DNA of 64,000 bases. Source: Buttiauxella gaviniae. Its GTDB lineage: Bacteria; Pseudomonadota; Gammaproteobacteria; Enterobacterales; Enterobacteriaceae. Within the stretch, counting starts at the first letter, position 1, and each line of letters begins with the position of its first letter. The translations under genes and the position numbers were made by a program. Shown one piece after another: positions 17,896 through 26,944 of the stretch. Below the pieces are notes generated by a model. It was not told where the DNA came from, made no database searches, and was given only the letters and a program-made list of their open reading frames with translations. The stretch is from assembly GCF_040786275.1 (NCBI RefSeq), contig NZ_JBFMVT010000002.1:3348001-3412000 (forward strand). The letters run 5' to 3'.

Positions 17896-19578
17896 TCACA
17901 AACCAGGCCATATGATGACGATCAGCGTCCCCGCAAGGGTTAGCAATACGTTTGCGATGGCGTAAGTTCCGGCGTAGCCCAGCGCAGGAATGTTGCTGCG
18001 TGCGGTATCGCTGATGATTTCCATTGCCGGTGCGCAAGTACGAGCGCCCATCATTGCGCCAAATAGCAACGCGCGGTTCATACGTAAAACGTATGCGCCA
18101 AACAGGAAACAGATAACCACCGGAACCAGGCTTACGATAAGACCGGCGATGAGCATTTGCCCGCCGACGGCACCCAGGCCATGACCAATGCCGCTCCCGG
18201 CACTTAACCCAACGCCCGCCATAAACACCATCAGGCCGAACTCTTTCACCATATTCAGCGCCCCCTGCGGGATGTAGCCGAAAGTCGGGTGGTTGGCACG
18301 TAAGAAGCCGAGCATGATACCGGCGAACAGCAAGCCTGCCGCATTCCCGACGCCAAAACTAAACGAGCTGAACTGGAAGGTGATCATGCCGATCATCAGC
18401 CCAATAATGAAGAAGGCGCAGAAGGCGAGCAGATCGGTAATCTGACTGTGAATCGAGATAAAGCCGATTCGCTCTGCCACGGTTTTAACACGACGCGCAT
18501 CGCCGCTCACCTGCAACACATCGCCTTTGTTGAGCACGATGTTGTCATCAATAGGCATTTCAATCTGGCTGCGAATGACGCGGTTCAGGAAGCATCCGTG
18601 ATCGGTCAGCTTTAACTGACCAAGGCGACGGCCTACGGCATTGTGGTTTTTCACCACAATTTCTTCGGTAACGATGCGCATATCCAGCAGGTCGCGGTCG
18701 AAAACTTCTTTCCCGTTTCGGAAACTTGGATCGAGGCGGGAATGTGCGTCCGGATAACCTACCAGTGCGATTTCATCGCCTTTTTGCAGCACCGCGTCGC
18801 CATCTGGGTTTGCCAGAATACCATTACGACGGATACGTTCGATGTAACACCCGGTCTGGCGGTAAATCCCCAGTTCACGCAGATTTTTACCGTCGGCCCA
18901 GGCGACTAATTCAGAACCCACGCGATAAGCGCGAATAACGGGCAGGTAGACTTTGCGGGCGGCATCGGTATCAAGCCCACGTTCGCGAGCGATTTGCTGC
19001 GCGCTGGTTTGCAGATCCTGGTGCTGGAGTTTTGGCAGATAGCGGGCGCCAACAATCAGGCTGACTAAACCGATGAGATAAGTCAGCGCGTAGCCGAGGC
19101 TCAGATGATCCAGCGATGTTGCAAGTTCACTCCCAGCGCCGCCGGAATGGCGCAGGGTATCACCTGCACCCACCAGCACCGGAGTGGAGGTCATGGAACC
19201 GGCGAGCATACCGGCGGTGAGGCCAATATCCCAACCGAAGAGTTTCCCCAACCCTAATGCCAGTAACATCGCACTACCGACCATCACCAGCGCCAGCATC
19301 AAGTAATTTTTGCCGTCGCGGAAGAAAATTGAAAAAAAGTTTGGCCCGGCTTCCACGCCGACGCAAAAAATGAACAACATAAACCCCAGATTTAGGGCAT
19401 CTGTGTTAATAGAAAAATGTTGTTGGCCGAGTAATAAAGAGACCACTAAAACACCAATGGAATTACCCAGTTGGACTGGACCAAGGCGTAATTTACCCAG
19501 ACATAAGCCTAAGGTCAGAACAACAAATAATAACAGGATGTAATTCCCGCTTAACAAATCTGCGACGTTTATATTCAC
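17896..19578 (-). CDS. ybjL: YbjL, putative AspT-family transporter with RCK_C domains
   Basis: 560 residues, E. coli YbjL being 561. Two bundles of about five membrane helices flank two TrkA-C (RCK_C) domains at roughly 200-370, for example [17 protein letters not shown]... and [14 protein letters not shown]. Membrane motifs [19 protein letters not shown] and [18 protein letters not shown] are repeats typical of aspartate:alanine exchangers. Substrate not established; mutants in E. coli implicate it in glutamate release. It is transcribed alone from a 301-bp divergent region shared with ybjM. Confidence 0.92.
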   Translation of the reverse strand: MNINVADLLSGNYILLLFVVLTLGLCLGKLRLGPVQLGNSIGVLVVSLLLGQQHFSINTDALNLGFMLFIFCVGVEAGPNFFSIFFRDGKNYLMLALVMVGSAMLLALGLGKLFGWDIGLTAGMLAGSMTSTPVLVGAGDTLRHSGGAGSELATSLDHLSLGYALTYLIGLVSLIVGARYLPKLQHQDLQTSAQQIARERGLDTDAARKVYLPVIRAYRVGSELVAWADGKNLRELGIYRQTGCYIERIRRNGILANPDGDAVLQKGDEIALVGYPDAHSRLDPSFRNGKEVFDRDLLDMRIVTEEIVVKNHNAVGRRLGQLKLTDHGCFLNRVIRSQIEMPIDDNIVLNKGDVLQVSGDARRVKTVAERIGFISIHSQITDLLAFCAFFIIGLMIGMITFQFSSFSFGVGNAAGLLFAGIMLGFLRANHPTFGYIPQGALNMVKEFGLMVFMAGVGLSAGSGIGHGLGAVGGQMLIAGLIVSLVPVVICFLFGAYVLRMNRALLFGAMMGARTCAPAMEIISDTARSNIPALGYAGTYAIANVLLTLAGTLIVIIWPGL

Positions 19579-19879
19579 GAAGGATAACTTCTTGTTTACT
19601 AGTAACTTGTTGAAAGAGATGGTTTTTTGCGTTAGGGTTTCTACTAATTAAGACGCAGTTTAATGTATTTTCTTTGCATTAAAATATCCAGTGCGCAGAC
19701 CTGATAATAGCCATTAGTTTAATCTTTATGAAGTTTTACGGCTAGTAAGAATATTGTGCTAATTGCGCTTTCGATTTTGCAGTAGGGATGCTGAAACTTT
19801 ATCTGACTCGGGCATGGTTCTGCATGCAGGGCCATTAATTTAAGTTCGATACAAGCGATCGTCAGGAGGATGTGTGTTC
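19579..19879. other. ybjL-ybjM divergent intergenic region, 301 bp
   Basis: AT-rich, with a strong ribosome site (AGGAGG, 19864-19869) belonging to ybjM at its right edge. No operator, repeat or small gene was recognised in it. Confidence 0.4.
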
Positions 19880-20245
19880 ATGCGTGGACAACGTTGGTTT
19901 GGAGTCATTTGCTGCTTCGTGTTGTTTGTTGGCGTATTTCTGTCGCAGAAATTAATGGCCGCCAGCAGCTACCCGGGCGATGGGCATTCGGAGTGGGGAT
20001 TGCTGTTTTTTATCCTGCCGGGTGTTATCGCGAGCGTGTTCTCACGCCATGGCAGAGTGATCAAACCGCTGATAGGCGCAGTACTGGCTTCACCGATTTG
20101 TCTGTTAATCTTTCAATTGTGGCTGTCGCCAACGCGGACATTCTGGCAAGAAATGGCGTGGACGTTTAGTGCTGTGTTTTGGTGTGCACTTGGCGCACTG
20201 TGCTACTTGTTTATCCGTAGCGTGATTCGTCGCCAGCGGCGATAA
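19880..20245 (+). CDS. ybjM: YbjM, small inner-membrane protein
   Basis: 121 residues with four hydrophobic segments. Matches E. coli YbjM along its length (RWFGVICCFVLF, GLLFFILPGVIAS, SAVFWCALGALCYLFIRS). Function unknown. The ATG at 19880 aligns with the E. coli start; a GTG two codons upstream is better spaced from the AGGAGG (4 rather than 10 bases), so the true start could be either. It ends at a shared terminator opposite grxA. Confidence 0.85.
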   Translation: MRGQRWFGVICCFVLFVGVFLSQKLMAASSYPGDGHSEWGLLFFILPGVIASVFSRHGRVIKPLIGAVLASPICLLIFQLWLSPTRTFWQEMAWTFSAVFWCALGALCYLFIRSVIRRQRR

Positions 20246-20283
20246 AAAAAACCGGCTCATTTTTAAAGTGAGCCGGTTTTTTT
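20244..20283. terminator. Bidirectional terminator between ybjM and grxA
   Basis: ACCGGCTCA pairs with TGAGCCGGT, flanked by eight A on one side and seven T on the other. It has a proper T-run on both strands and separates the two convergent genes. Confidence 0.92.
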
Positions 20284-20290
20284 CTGTGGC

Positions 20291-20563
20291 TTATTCCGCG
20301 TTCTGGAACAAGCTCAGGTGTTCTTTAGCGTAAGCTTCAAAATCAGTGCAACCACCGATGTGTTTCTGGTCGAGGAAAATCTGCGGTACGGTTTCAACAG
20401 GTTTACCAACAGTTTTTTCCAGATCGGCTTTAGTGATGCCTTCTGCATGAATATCAACATAGCGGAAGTTGAAGTCGTCACGCTCAGCGGTCAATTTCTC
20501 AGCCAACTCTTTAGCACGAACGCAATATGGGCAGCCTGGGCGGCCAAAAATTACTGCAAACAT
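20291..20563 (-). CDS. grxA: GrxA, glutaredoxin 1
   Basis: 90 residues. The active site CPYC is at residues 11-14 (FGRPGCPYCVRAKELAEKL), followed by the glutathione-binding TVPQIF cis-Pro loop and IGGCTDF. Glutaredoxin reduces disulfides and mixed glutathione disulfides, including those of ribonucleotide reductase. The ATG at 20563 has AAGGAG 6-7 bases upstream; the longer open frame is not coding. It carries a few extra C-terminal residues (SLFQNAE) compared with E. coli. Divergent from ybjC; OxyR control is expected from E. coli. Confidence 0.96.
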   Translation of the reverse strand: MFAVIFGRPGCPYCVRAKELAEKLTAERDDFNFRYVDIHAEGITKADLEKTVGKPVETVPQIFLDQKHIGGCTDFEAYAKEHLSLFQNAE

Positions 20564-20660
20564 GGAAATCTCCTTTATTTTTTGTGGCCGAACGAACCGG
20601 CGAATGGCAACTATAATGCCGCTAACGGTGATGAATGAAAAGAAGGTCTTGCCTGTTAGT

Positions 20661-20715
20661 TTGATATTCACCACCTATGGCCTCGGCGTAAAAAAGAGGG
20701 GAATCAGGTTATACT
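20661..20715 (+). promoter_or_regulatory. ybjC-nfsA promoter with possible SoxS/OxyR sites
   Basis: TATACT at 20710-20715 is a good -10, 31 bp before the ybjC ATG. Upstream, 20675-20694 (CTATGGCCTCGGCGTAAAAA) resembles a SoxS box (GGC...AAA), and ATATTCACCACCTAT at 20664-20678 has two of the four quarter-sites of an OxyR site for grxA. E. coli nfsA is SoxRS-induced and grxA OxyR-induced; these particular sites are only candidates. Confidence 0.35.
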
Positions 20716-20745
20716 AAGCCGATAATTGCCTCTGGAGACAAGCGG

Positions 20746-21045
20746 ATGCGTTCACTCGGTGCACTACCGAAGCCAGTATTAATCCTCGAAGTTATCGGTA
20801 TCGTTTTTTTACTGCTTTCCTATCTTTCCCTGAATGGTTACATAACGTTGCCAGCGCCTGTTGGGAGTGCCACGGCGGCCATTGTCATGGTATTTTTGGG
20901 GATTGCGCTGATGATTCCAGCGGCGGCATTCATGGTATGGGCGATGGCTCAAAACGTTGCGCCGCTGCTGACCAAAGGCAAACCACCACTCGATAAATCT
21001 CTTTCAGATAAGCCAAAGGATAAACGCGATGACGCCGACCATTGA
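20746..21045 (+). CDS. ybjC: YbjC, small DUF1418 membrane protein
   Basis: 99 residues with two membrane helices (VLILEVIGIVFLLLSYLSL and AAIVMVFLGIALMIPAAAFMV) and a charged tail DKPKDKRDDADH. It is the DUF1418 family protein that precedes nfsA in E. coli. Function unknown; SoxS-regulated there together with nfsA. Its end overlaps the nfsA start by 17 bases, so the two are one transcript. Confidence 0.88.
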   Translation: MRSLGALPKPVLILEVIGIVFLLLSYLSLNGYITLPAPVGSATAAIVMVFLGIALMIPAAAFMVWAMAQNVAPLLTKGKPPLDKSLSDKPKDKRDDADH

Positions 21046-21751
21046 TCTGCTGCGTTCACACCGTTCCATTCGTCGTTTTACCGACGCACCCGTTACTGAT
21101 GAACAGCGCGCAGCGATTGTAGCCAGTGCCCAGGCGGTCTCCAGCTCCAGTTTTTTACAGTGCAGTTCAATTATTCGCATTACCGATAAGTCTAAGCGCG
21201 AGCAACTGGTGGCGCTTAGCGGCGGCCAGAAACACGTCGCGCAGGCGGCTGAATTTTGGGTATTTTGCGCTGATTTTAACCGCCATTTGCAAATCTGCAC
21301 GGAGGCGCAATTGGGTCTGGCAGAGCAATTACTGTTGGGTGTAGTTGATACGTCCATACTGGCGCAAAACGCGTTTACCGCGGCGGAATCACTGGGGTTA
21401 GGCGGCGTTTATATCGGCGGTATTCGCAATAATATCGAAGCGGTGACGGAATTATTAGCGCTACCGGAGCACGTTCTTCCACTTTTCGGCCTGTGTCTGG
21501 GCTGGCCTGACGAAGATCATGATATCAAACCCCGCATGCCCGCCGCGATGTTGATGCATGAAAACAGCTATCAACCGGTGGATGAAAACGTATTGGCGCA
21601 ATACGACGAAGAGATGGAGCAATATTATCTGTCCCGCGATAGCAACTCGCGCAAGGATAACTGGAGCGATCACATTCGCCGCACCATCATTAAAGAGAAC
21701 CGTCCGTTCATTCTTGATTATTTGCACAAGCAGGGTTGGGCGACCCGCTAA
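21029..21751 (+). CDS. nfsA: NfsA, oxygen-insensitive NADPH nitroreductase
   Basis: 240 residues, same as E. coli NfsA. FMN flavoprotein of the nitroreductase fold. Conserved stretches are HRSIRRFTDAPV, SSSSFLQCSSIIRITD, GGQKHVAQAAEFWVFCADF, GLGGVYIGGIRNN and KDNWSDHIRRTIIKE. It reduces nitro compounds and quinones with two electrons using NADPH and activates nitrofurans. The in-frame start inside ybjC gives the expected MTPTIDL N-terminus. In E. coli rimK follows directly; here xapABR intervenes. Confidence 0.96.
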   Translation: MTPTIDLLRSHRSIRRFTDAPVTDEQRAAIVASAQAVSSSSFLQCSSIIRITDKSKREQLVALSGGQKHVAQAAEFWVFCADFNRHLQICTEAQLGLAEQLLLGVVDTSILAQNAFTAAESLGLGGVYIGGIRNNIEAVTELLALPEHVLPLFGLCLGWPDEDHDIKPRMPAAMLMHENSYQPVDENVLAQYDEEMEQYYLSRDSNSRKDNWSDHIRRTIIKENRPFILDYLHKQGWATR

Positions 21752-21904
21752 TCGCTCTGGCGGTAGCGAGGGTTACCGCCGATCAATACATTTTCACTAT
21801 CAATCACCCGCCTAAACGGTATTGGTTTTGCACAGTTGTCAGTCGGTATAACAGAGTCAGAAACGCTGATTCTGTTATTTCGACACGACGACAAGGAGCA
21901 CCTG

Positions 21905-22738
21905 ATGCCGATGACTACACTTGATAACTCCCCGTTCTACGCCGCAGATATTATCCGTTCCCGCATCAATGGCCTCGTACCACGCGTGGCTTTTATTCTC
22001 GGTTCTGGCTTGGGGGAACTGGCCGAGAAAATCGAACAACCGGTGGTTTTCCCGTATGACGAATTACCTGGCTTCCCGGTTAGTACCGTTCACGGCCACG
22101 CGGGTGAGTTAGTTGTAGGAACCCTGGCAGGAGTGCCCGTTGCCTGCATGAAAGGGCGGGGTCACTTTTACGAAGGGCGTGGAATGTCAGTTATGACCAA
22201 CGCTATTCGTACCTTCAAACTGCTGGGTTGCGAAATCCTCTTTTCGACCAACGCCGCAGGTTCATTGCGCCCGGAAGTTGGCCCTGGCAGCCTGGTTGCG
22301 TTGAACGACCACATTAACACCATGCCGGGAACGCCAATGGTTGGCCCAAATGATGACCGTTTCGGCGAGCGGTTCTTCTCTCTGGCTAATGCCTATGACG
22401 CTGACTATCGTGGTATTTTGCAGCATGTCGCTAAAGAGCAGGGCTTCCCGCTGACCGAAGGCGTTTTTGTTTCCTACCCTGGCCCGAACTTTGAAACGGC
22501 GGCAGAAATTCGCATGATGCAAATCATCGGCGGTGACGTGGTGGGGATGTCAGTGGTGCCCGAAGTAATCAGCGCTCGCCATTGTGGGCTGAAAGTGGTC
22601 GCCGTATCGGCGATTACCAATCTGGCCGAAGGTTTGGGCAGCGTGCAACTTTCCCATACGCAAACGCTTGAGGCTGCGGCACTCTCACGCCAGAACTTTA
22701 TCAATCTGATTTGCGGTTTCCTCGGCAAACTCGCCTGA
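21905..22738 (+). CDS. xapA: XapA, purine nucleoside phosphorylase II (xanthosine phosphorylase)
   Basis: 277 residues, the length of E. coli XapA. Cleaves xanthosine, inosine and guanosine with phosphate into base plus ribose-1-phosphate. Motifs: GSGLG at 33-37 (phosphate), VHGHAGELV, MKGRGHFYEGR, TNAAGSL, SYPGPNFETAAEIRMM, GMSVVPEVISARH and AITNLAEGL. The last carries the Asn that reads the purine. The ATG at 21905 has AAGGAG 6 bases before it; open frame upstream is unsupported. First gene of xapAB, with xapR directly after; the E. coli copy lies in a quite different chromosome region. Confidence 0.95.
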   Translation: MPMTTLDNSPFYAADIIRSRINGLVPRVAFILGSGLGELAEKIEQPVVFPYDELPGFPVSTVHGHAGELVVGTLAGVPVACMKGRGHFYEGRGMSVMTNAIRTFKLLGCEILFSTNAAGSLRPEVGPGSLVALNDHINTMPGTPMVGPNDDRFGERFFSLANAYDADYRGILQHVAKEQGFPLTEGVFVSYPGPNFETAAEIRMMQIIGGDVVGMSVVPEVISARHCGLKVVAVSAITNLAEGLGSVQLSHTQTLEAAALSRQNFINLICGFLGKLA

Positions 22739-22766
22739 GGCACTTCCACCACACCGGGTAAAACAC

Positions 22767-24038
22767 ATGGCGATTAACTCTATGGCGATTCAACCGCGCT
22801 TGAAAATCATGTTGTTTTTGCAGTACTTCATCTGGGGCGCCTGGCTGGTTACGCTGGGCTCTTATATGATTAATACCCTCGGTTTCCGGGGGGCTGATGT
22901 GGGCATGGTCTACAGCACAAAAGGCCTTGCGGCGTTACTGATGCCGGGAATTGTCGGCATTATTGCTGATAAATGGCTCCCTGCGAATCGTGTGTATGCT
23001 CTCTGCCACCTGGTGTGCGCGGGAATGTTGGCCTGGGCGGCCAGCATTAACCAGCCTGGGCTGATGTTTTGGGTAATGCTGGGTAATGCGATGGCATTTA
23101 TGCCGACCATTGCTCTGTCGAATACCATTTCCTATGCCAGTCTTGAAAAAGTGGGGCTGGATACCGTGAGCCATTTCCCGCCCATTCGCGTTTTCGGCAC
23201 CATCGGATTTATTGCCGCGATGTGGACCGTAAGCCTGATGCGTTTTGAACTCAGTAATCTTCAGCTCTATATTGCTGCCGGAGCTTCGCTGGCGTTAGCG
23301 CTCTATTCATTAACTTTGCCAATGATTCCTGTGGCAAAGGGCGGCGTATCCCGCACCTGGGTAAGCCGTTTGGGGTTAGATGCGTTCGTATTATTTAAAA
23401 ATCCGCGCATGGCCGTCTTCTTTTTGTTCGCCATGCTGTTGGGGGCGGTATTACAGATAACCAATACTTTCGGCAATCCCTTCCTGCATGATTTTGCGCG
23501 TAACCCTGAGTTTGCTGATAGCTTCGTGGTGCAATACCCGTCGATTCTGCTTTCGGTGTCTCAAATGTCGGAAGTGGCATTTATCCTCACCATTCCTTTC
23601 TTCCTGCGTCGCTTTGGGATTAAACAAGTGATGCTAATGAGTATGGTGGCGTGGGTGTTACGCTTTGCGCTGTTTGCCTGGGGCGACCCGTCGGCGTTTG
23701 GTTTTGTGTTATTGCTGCTTTCGATGGTGGTGTACGGCTGCGCATTCGATTTCTTCAATATTTCCGGTTCCGTATTCGTGGAACAAGAAGTCGACTCGCG
23801 TATTCGGGCCAGCGCTCAAGGGCTATTTATGACCATGGTTAATGGTGTGGGTGCCTATCTCGGCGCGATTCTCAGCGGCTATGTGGTGGATTATTTCAGC
23901 GTAGGCGGCGTTAAAGACTGGACGACTATTTGGCTGGTGTTTGCCGGATACGCGCTGGTGTTGGCGGTTATTTTCCACTTCAGCTTCCAGTATCGTCACG
24001 ATCCCTCTCTTAAAGCTTCGGCCTCGGTCGCACATTAA
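22767..24038 (+). CDS. xapB: XapB, xanthosine permease (nucleoside:H+ symporter)
   Basis: 423 residues, 12 helices of the nucleoside:H+ symporter branch of the MFS. PRLKIMLFLQYFIWGAWLVTLG and GIVGIIADKW at the N-terminus are shared by NupG and XapB, as is SHFPPIRVFGTIGFI in the middle. XapB rather than NupG is preferred from the operon with xapA and xapR. It imports xanthosine. It begins 28 bp after xapA. The N-terminus has a few extra residues, with an in-frame ATG at codon 6 as an alternative start. Confidence 0.92.
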   Translation: MAINSMAIQPRLKIMLFLQYFIWGAWLVTLGSYMINTLGFRGADVGMVYSTKGLAALLMPGIVGIIADKWLPANRVYALCHLVCAGMLAWAASINQPGLMFWVMLGNAMAFMPTIALSNTISYASLEKVGLDTVSHFPPIRVFGTIGFIAAMWTVSLMRFELSNLQLYIAAGASLALALYSLTLPMIPVAKGGVSRTWVSRLGLDAFVLFKNPRMAVFFLFAMLLGAVLQITNTFGNPFLHDFARNPEFADSFVVQYPSILLSVSQMSEVAFILTIPFFLRRFGIKQVMLMSMVAWVLRFALFAWGDPSAFGFVLLLLSMVVYGCAFDFFNISGSVFVEQEVDSRIRASAQGLFMTMVNGVGAYLGAILSGYVVDYFSVGGVKDWTTIWLVFAGYALVLAVIFHFSFQYRHDPSLKASASVAH

Positions 24039-24106
24039 TAGTCGGCTGCATTACACCGAACGACAAGAGTGATAGCTTATGGGGCTGCCAGTGCACAGGG
24101 AGCCTC

Positions 24107-25024
24107 ATGACTATTTCACAGCGAACTTACCGTACAGATTTAAAACTACTGCGCTATTTTCAGGCGGTGGCGGAAGAGCTGCATTTTGGCAAAGCCGCCG
24201 CGCGGCTCAATATGTCTCAGCCTCCGCTCAGTTTTCATATCAAAGAGCTGGAATCACAGCTCGGTACCGTTTTGTTTATACGCCATTCTCGTAGCGTGGC
24301 CTTAACACACGCCGGGGAAATCTTGCTCGAAGAAACCCGCCGCCTGCTGGATAGCGCGAATCTGGCCCTGGCTCGCGTCGAACAAATTGGGCGTGGTGAA
24401 GGCGGGCGTATTCATCTGGGGATTGTTGGCACCGCCATCTGGGGTGGGTTACGTCTCGGGTTACAACAGTTTATTGCCGATTTCCCCGCCATTGATATCT
24501 TATTCCGTGAGAAGTCACCGGGCGATCAGATTTCTTTGATAGAACGCCATGAAATTGATGCAGGGATCTGGCGAATGGAAACCAATCCTCGGCCAGGTTT
24601 GCGCAGCGAAAAACTGCATGACGCCACGTTTTTAGTCGCCCTCCCGGAAAAACATCCGCTCACTAAACAATCCGCCATTGATATAGAGCAGTTGCGCCAT
24701 GAGGCTTTTGTCACCATGACGGCGGTGCATTCTGACTGGACGTTTTTGCAGGGCGTGTGTCGTGAAGCGGGGTTCTCACCCCGGGTGGTCAGAGAAGCGG
24801 TTGAGCCACAAACGGTGCTGGCGCTGGTCAGCATCGGTATTGGGCTGACAATAATGGCCGATAGCTACGCGCAGATGAACTGGCCTGGGGTAACCTTCCG
24901 CCCGTTAACGCAAGCGATCCCGGCCGATCTTTATGCGGTGTACGATCCGCATCATCTCTCTTCGACGACGCGCCATTTAATTGATGTGCTAAAACAGTCG
25001 CCGGATACATTGCCCGTTCGTTGA
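24107..25024 (+). CDS. xapR: XapR, LysR-type activator of xapAB
   Basis: 305 residues. LysR helix-turn-helix at about 8-65 (LLRYFQAVAEELHFGKAAARLNMSQPPLSFHIKELE), then the effector domain. E. coli XapR senses xanthosine and activates xapAB. The gene order xapA-xapB-xapR on one strand is the same as in E. coli. The last codons and the stop fall in a 15-bp tandem duplication (25013-25041). The next gene rimK starts 79 bp downstream. Confidence 0.93.
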   Translation: MTISQRTYRTDLKLLRYFQAVAEELHFGKAAARLNMSQPPLSFHIKELESQLGTVLFIRHSRSVALTHAGEILLEETRRLLDSANLALARVEQIGRGEGGRIHLGIVGTAIWGGLRLGLQQFIADFPAIDILFREKSPGDQISLIERHEIDAGIWRMETNPRPGLRSEKLHDATFLVALPEKHPLTKQSAIDIEQLRHEAFVTMTAVHSDWTFLQGVCREAGFSPRVVREAVEPQTVLALVSIGIGLTIMADSYAQMNWPGVTFRPLTQAIPADLYAVYDPHHLSSTTRHLIDVLKQSPDTLPVR

Positions 25025-25041
25025 AACCCCGTTCGTTGAAA
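25013..25041 (+). repeat. Tandem duplication across the xapR stop codon
   Basis: CCCGTTCGTTGAAA occurs at 25013-25026 and again at 25028-25041, a 15-bp period. The first copy contains the last xapR codons and stop; the second is a non-coding echo of the same codons. It marks the junction between the xap module and rimK. Confidence 0.85.
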
Positions 25042-25103
25042 TGTAGTGGCAATGTTATGATAACCGCGCTGTTATTATTGGACTGGAAACGCTGAGGTAC
25101 AGG

Positions 25104-26006
25104 GTGAAAATCGCCATTTTATCGCGGGATGGAACGCTTTATTCTTGTAAACGCCTGCGTGAAGCGGCATCGCGTCGTGGTCATGCCGTCGAAATTATCG
25201 ATCCGCTTTCGTGCTATATGAACATCAATCCGGCCGCACCGTCTGTGCACTATAAAGGCCGCCAACTTCCGCATTATGATGCGGTTATTCCTCGTATCGG
25301 CTCGGCGATCACTTTTTACGGCACCGCCGTTTTGCGCCAGTTCGAAATGCTGGGAAGTTACCCGCTGAATGAATCCGTGGCGATTACCCGCGCCCGCGAC
25401 AAACTGCGATCTTTACAGCTTATGGCGCGGCAGGGCATTGATTTACCCGTTACCGGTTTTGCGCATTCCCCAGATGACACCAGCGATTTAATCGATATGG
25501 TGGGTGGCGCGCCGCTGGTGGTGAAACTGGTGGAAGGTACGCAGGGAATTGGCGTGGTACTGGCTGAAACCCGTCAGGCCGCAGAAAGCGTGATTGATGC
25601 GTTTCGCGGTTTGAATGCCCATATCCTGGTTCAGGAATATATAAAAGAAGCGCAGGGCAGGGATATTCGCTGCCTGGTCGTCGGCAATAAGGTGGTCGCG
25701 GCGATTGAACGCCAGGCAAAACCGGGCGATTTCCGTTCCAATTTGCACCGTGGCGGTGTGGCAAACCAGGTCACGATTACCGAACGTGAGCGCGAAATTG
25801 CGTTACATGCCGCAGCCACGTTAGGGTTGGATGTCGCCGGGGTTGATATTTTGCGCGCTGAGCGCGGCCCGCTGGTGATGGAAGTTAACGCCTCGCCGGG
25901 TCTGGAAGGCATTGAAAAGACCAGCGGAGTGGATATTGCCACGCTTATGATCAAGTGGATCGAGCAGCAAGCGCAGCCGGGTTTTTGCCTTAAAACGGGC
26001 GGCTAA
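25104..26006 (+). CDS. rimK: RimK, ribosomal protein S6--L-glutamate ligase
   Basis: 300 residues, E. coli length. ATP-grasp enzyme adding glutamate to the C-terminus of ribosomal protein S6. Segments: the N-terminal [21 protein letters not shown], the ATP-grasp loop [34 protein letters not shown], and metal-binding [14 protein letters not shown]. The GTG-free ATG start matches E. coli. In E. coli it is co-transcribed with ybjC and nfsA upstream and ybjN downstream; here the upstream link is broken by xapABR. Confidence 0.96.
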   Translation: MKIAILSRDGTLYSCKRLREAASRRGHAVEIIDPLSCYMNINPAAPSVHYKGRQLPHYDAVIPRIGSAITFYGTAVLRQFEMLGSYPLNESVAITRARDKLRSLQLMARQGIDLPVTGFAHSPDDTSDLIDMVGGAPLVVKLVEGTQGIGVVLAETRQAAESVIDAFRGLNAHILVQEYIKEAQGRDIRCLVVGNKVVAAIERQAKPGDFRSNLHRGGVANQVTITEREREIALHAAATLGLDVAGVDILRAERGPLVMEVNASPGLEGIEKTSGVDIATLMIKWIEQQAQPGFCLKTGG

Positions 26007-26112
26007 TCCCGAGCATCAGCGTCATTGGGCGCATAATAATAGTATGAGTCGCCATTTTTGCGTAAGCTATGTCGCGACTCAATCACCCCCCTTTAAAGAG
26101 GCTACGGCATTT

Positions 26113-26592
26113 ATGGATTCACTCGTTGTCCCTACTCTGGACATCTTACGCCGCTGGCTTGACGAAATCGGTGTGACCATTTTCGAGTGCGATACTTGCC
26201 AGGCGCTCCATCTGCCACATATGCAGAATTTTGATGGTGTCTACGATGCCAAAATCGATCTGGTCGACGATATTGTCTTGTTTTCGGCCCTGGCCGAAGT
26301 AAAACCTTCCGCTTTGCTGCCTTTGGCGTCCGATCTTTCGTCGATTAACGCAAGCTCTCTCACGGTCAAAGCGTTTTTAGATATTCAGGATGATAATCTG
26401 CCTAAACTTGTGGTTTGCCAGTCGCTGCCCGCATCGGTAGGTATTACTCGCGAACAGTTTGCTGCTTTTGTAAAACAGAGCGAAGAGCAAATCTCAATGG
26501 TTATTCTGGAAGCCTGCGCAAATCAGTTGCTCTTTATCTCTGAAGAAGAAGAGCAAGACGGCACCATTATTCAGACCCATTTCCTACACTAA
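26113..26592 (+). CDS. ybjN: YbjN, putative sensory-transduction / multicopy regulator protein
   Basis: 159 residues, E. coli 158. Type III secretion chaperone-like fold family (YbjN, DUF1790-type). Conserved: HLPHMQNFDGVYDAKIDLVDD, SSLTVKAFLDIQDDNLPKLVVCQSL and SEEQISMVILEA. In E. coli its dosage alters motility, exopolysaccharide and stress traits; molecular role unsettled. The ATG at 26113 matches the E. coli start; AAAGAGG stands about 12 bases upstream, rather far. The frame is open 23 codons further up, unsupported. Confidence 0.92.
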   Translation: MDSLVVPTLDILRRWLDEIGVTIFECDTCQALHLPHMQNFDGVYDAKIDLVDDIVLFSALAEVKPSALLPLASDLSSINASSLTVKAFLDIQDDNLPKLVVCQSLPASVGITREQFAAFVKQSEEQISMVILEACANQLLFISEEEEQDGTIIQTHFLH

Positions 26593-26944
26593 CTGATGCA
26601 TTATTGACCGCAGCGGCAGCCATGCGCGCTGCGTTCCACCTCTTTTTATCCTGCCTGATAACCCCCCAACCAGCATTTTTCTCTCCGATCTCGCCACTTC
26701 TGGGCCACAGCATAGATGTTTAATTGTTAAAAAATTGATAAAGGGCGCTTTTTTGCCTGGGCTATAGTGACTAACTCTGGCTACAGTTATTCTTGCGAGA
26801 CGCTATATCTTTTTTCACTGCAGTTTGAATAGAGATGCATGATTCTTGCATGCAAAAAAATGTGGGAATGAAATGCATAAAGTTTGATTGAGTAAATTAT
26901 GCTCGCGAAAGCGAGATTTACCCTTTATTCAGAAGGAAAGAAAT
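26593..26944. other. ybjN-potF intergenic region, 352 bp
   Basis: It contains the ybjN terminator, then an AT-rich potF leader. A TATAGT near 26763 could be a -10. A small CTCGC-GAAA-GCGAG hairpin (26902-26915) sits about 30 bases before the potF start and may shape its leader. E. coli potFGHI is nitrogen-regulated, but no good sigma-54 promoter was found here. Confidence 0.45.
26609..26648 (+). terminator. Probable terminator of rimK-ybjN
   Basis: Stem CGCAGCG (26609-26615) with CGCTGCG (26627-26633), loop of 11, then ttccacctctttttat. It lies 17 bp past the ybjN stop. The T-run is ten bases away, so strength is uncertain. Confidence 0.5.

Noticed and set aside
21759-21780. GGCGGTA...TACCGCC hairpin after nfsA as a terminator
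   Set aside because: The stem is real, but no T-run follows on either strand (gatcaat on the plus), so it is not called as a terminator.
26760-26800. Sigma-54 promoter for potF (TCTGGCTACAG...TTGCG)
   Set aside because: The GG and GC are 14 rather than 10 bases apart, so it does not fit a -24/-12 element.
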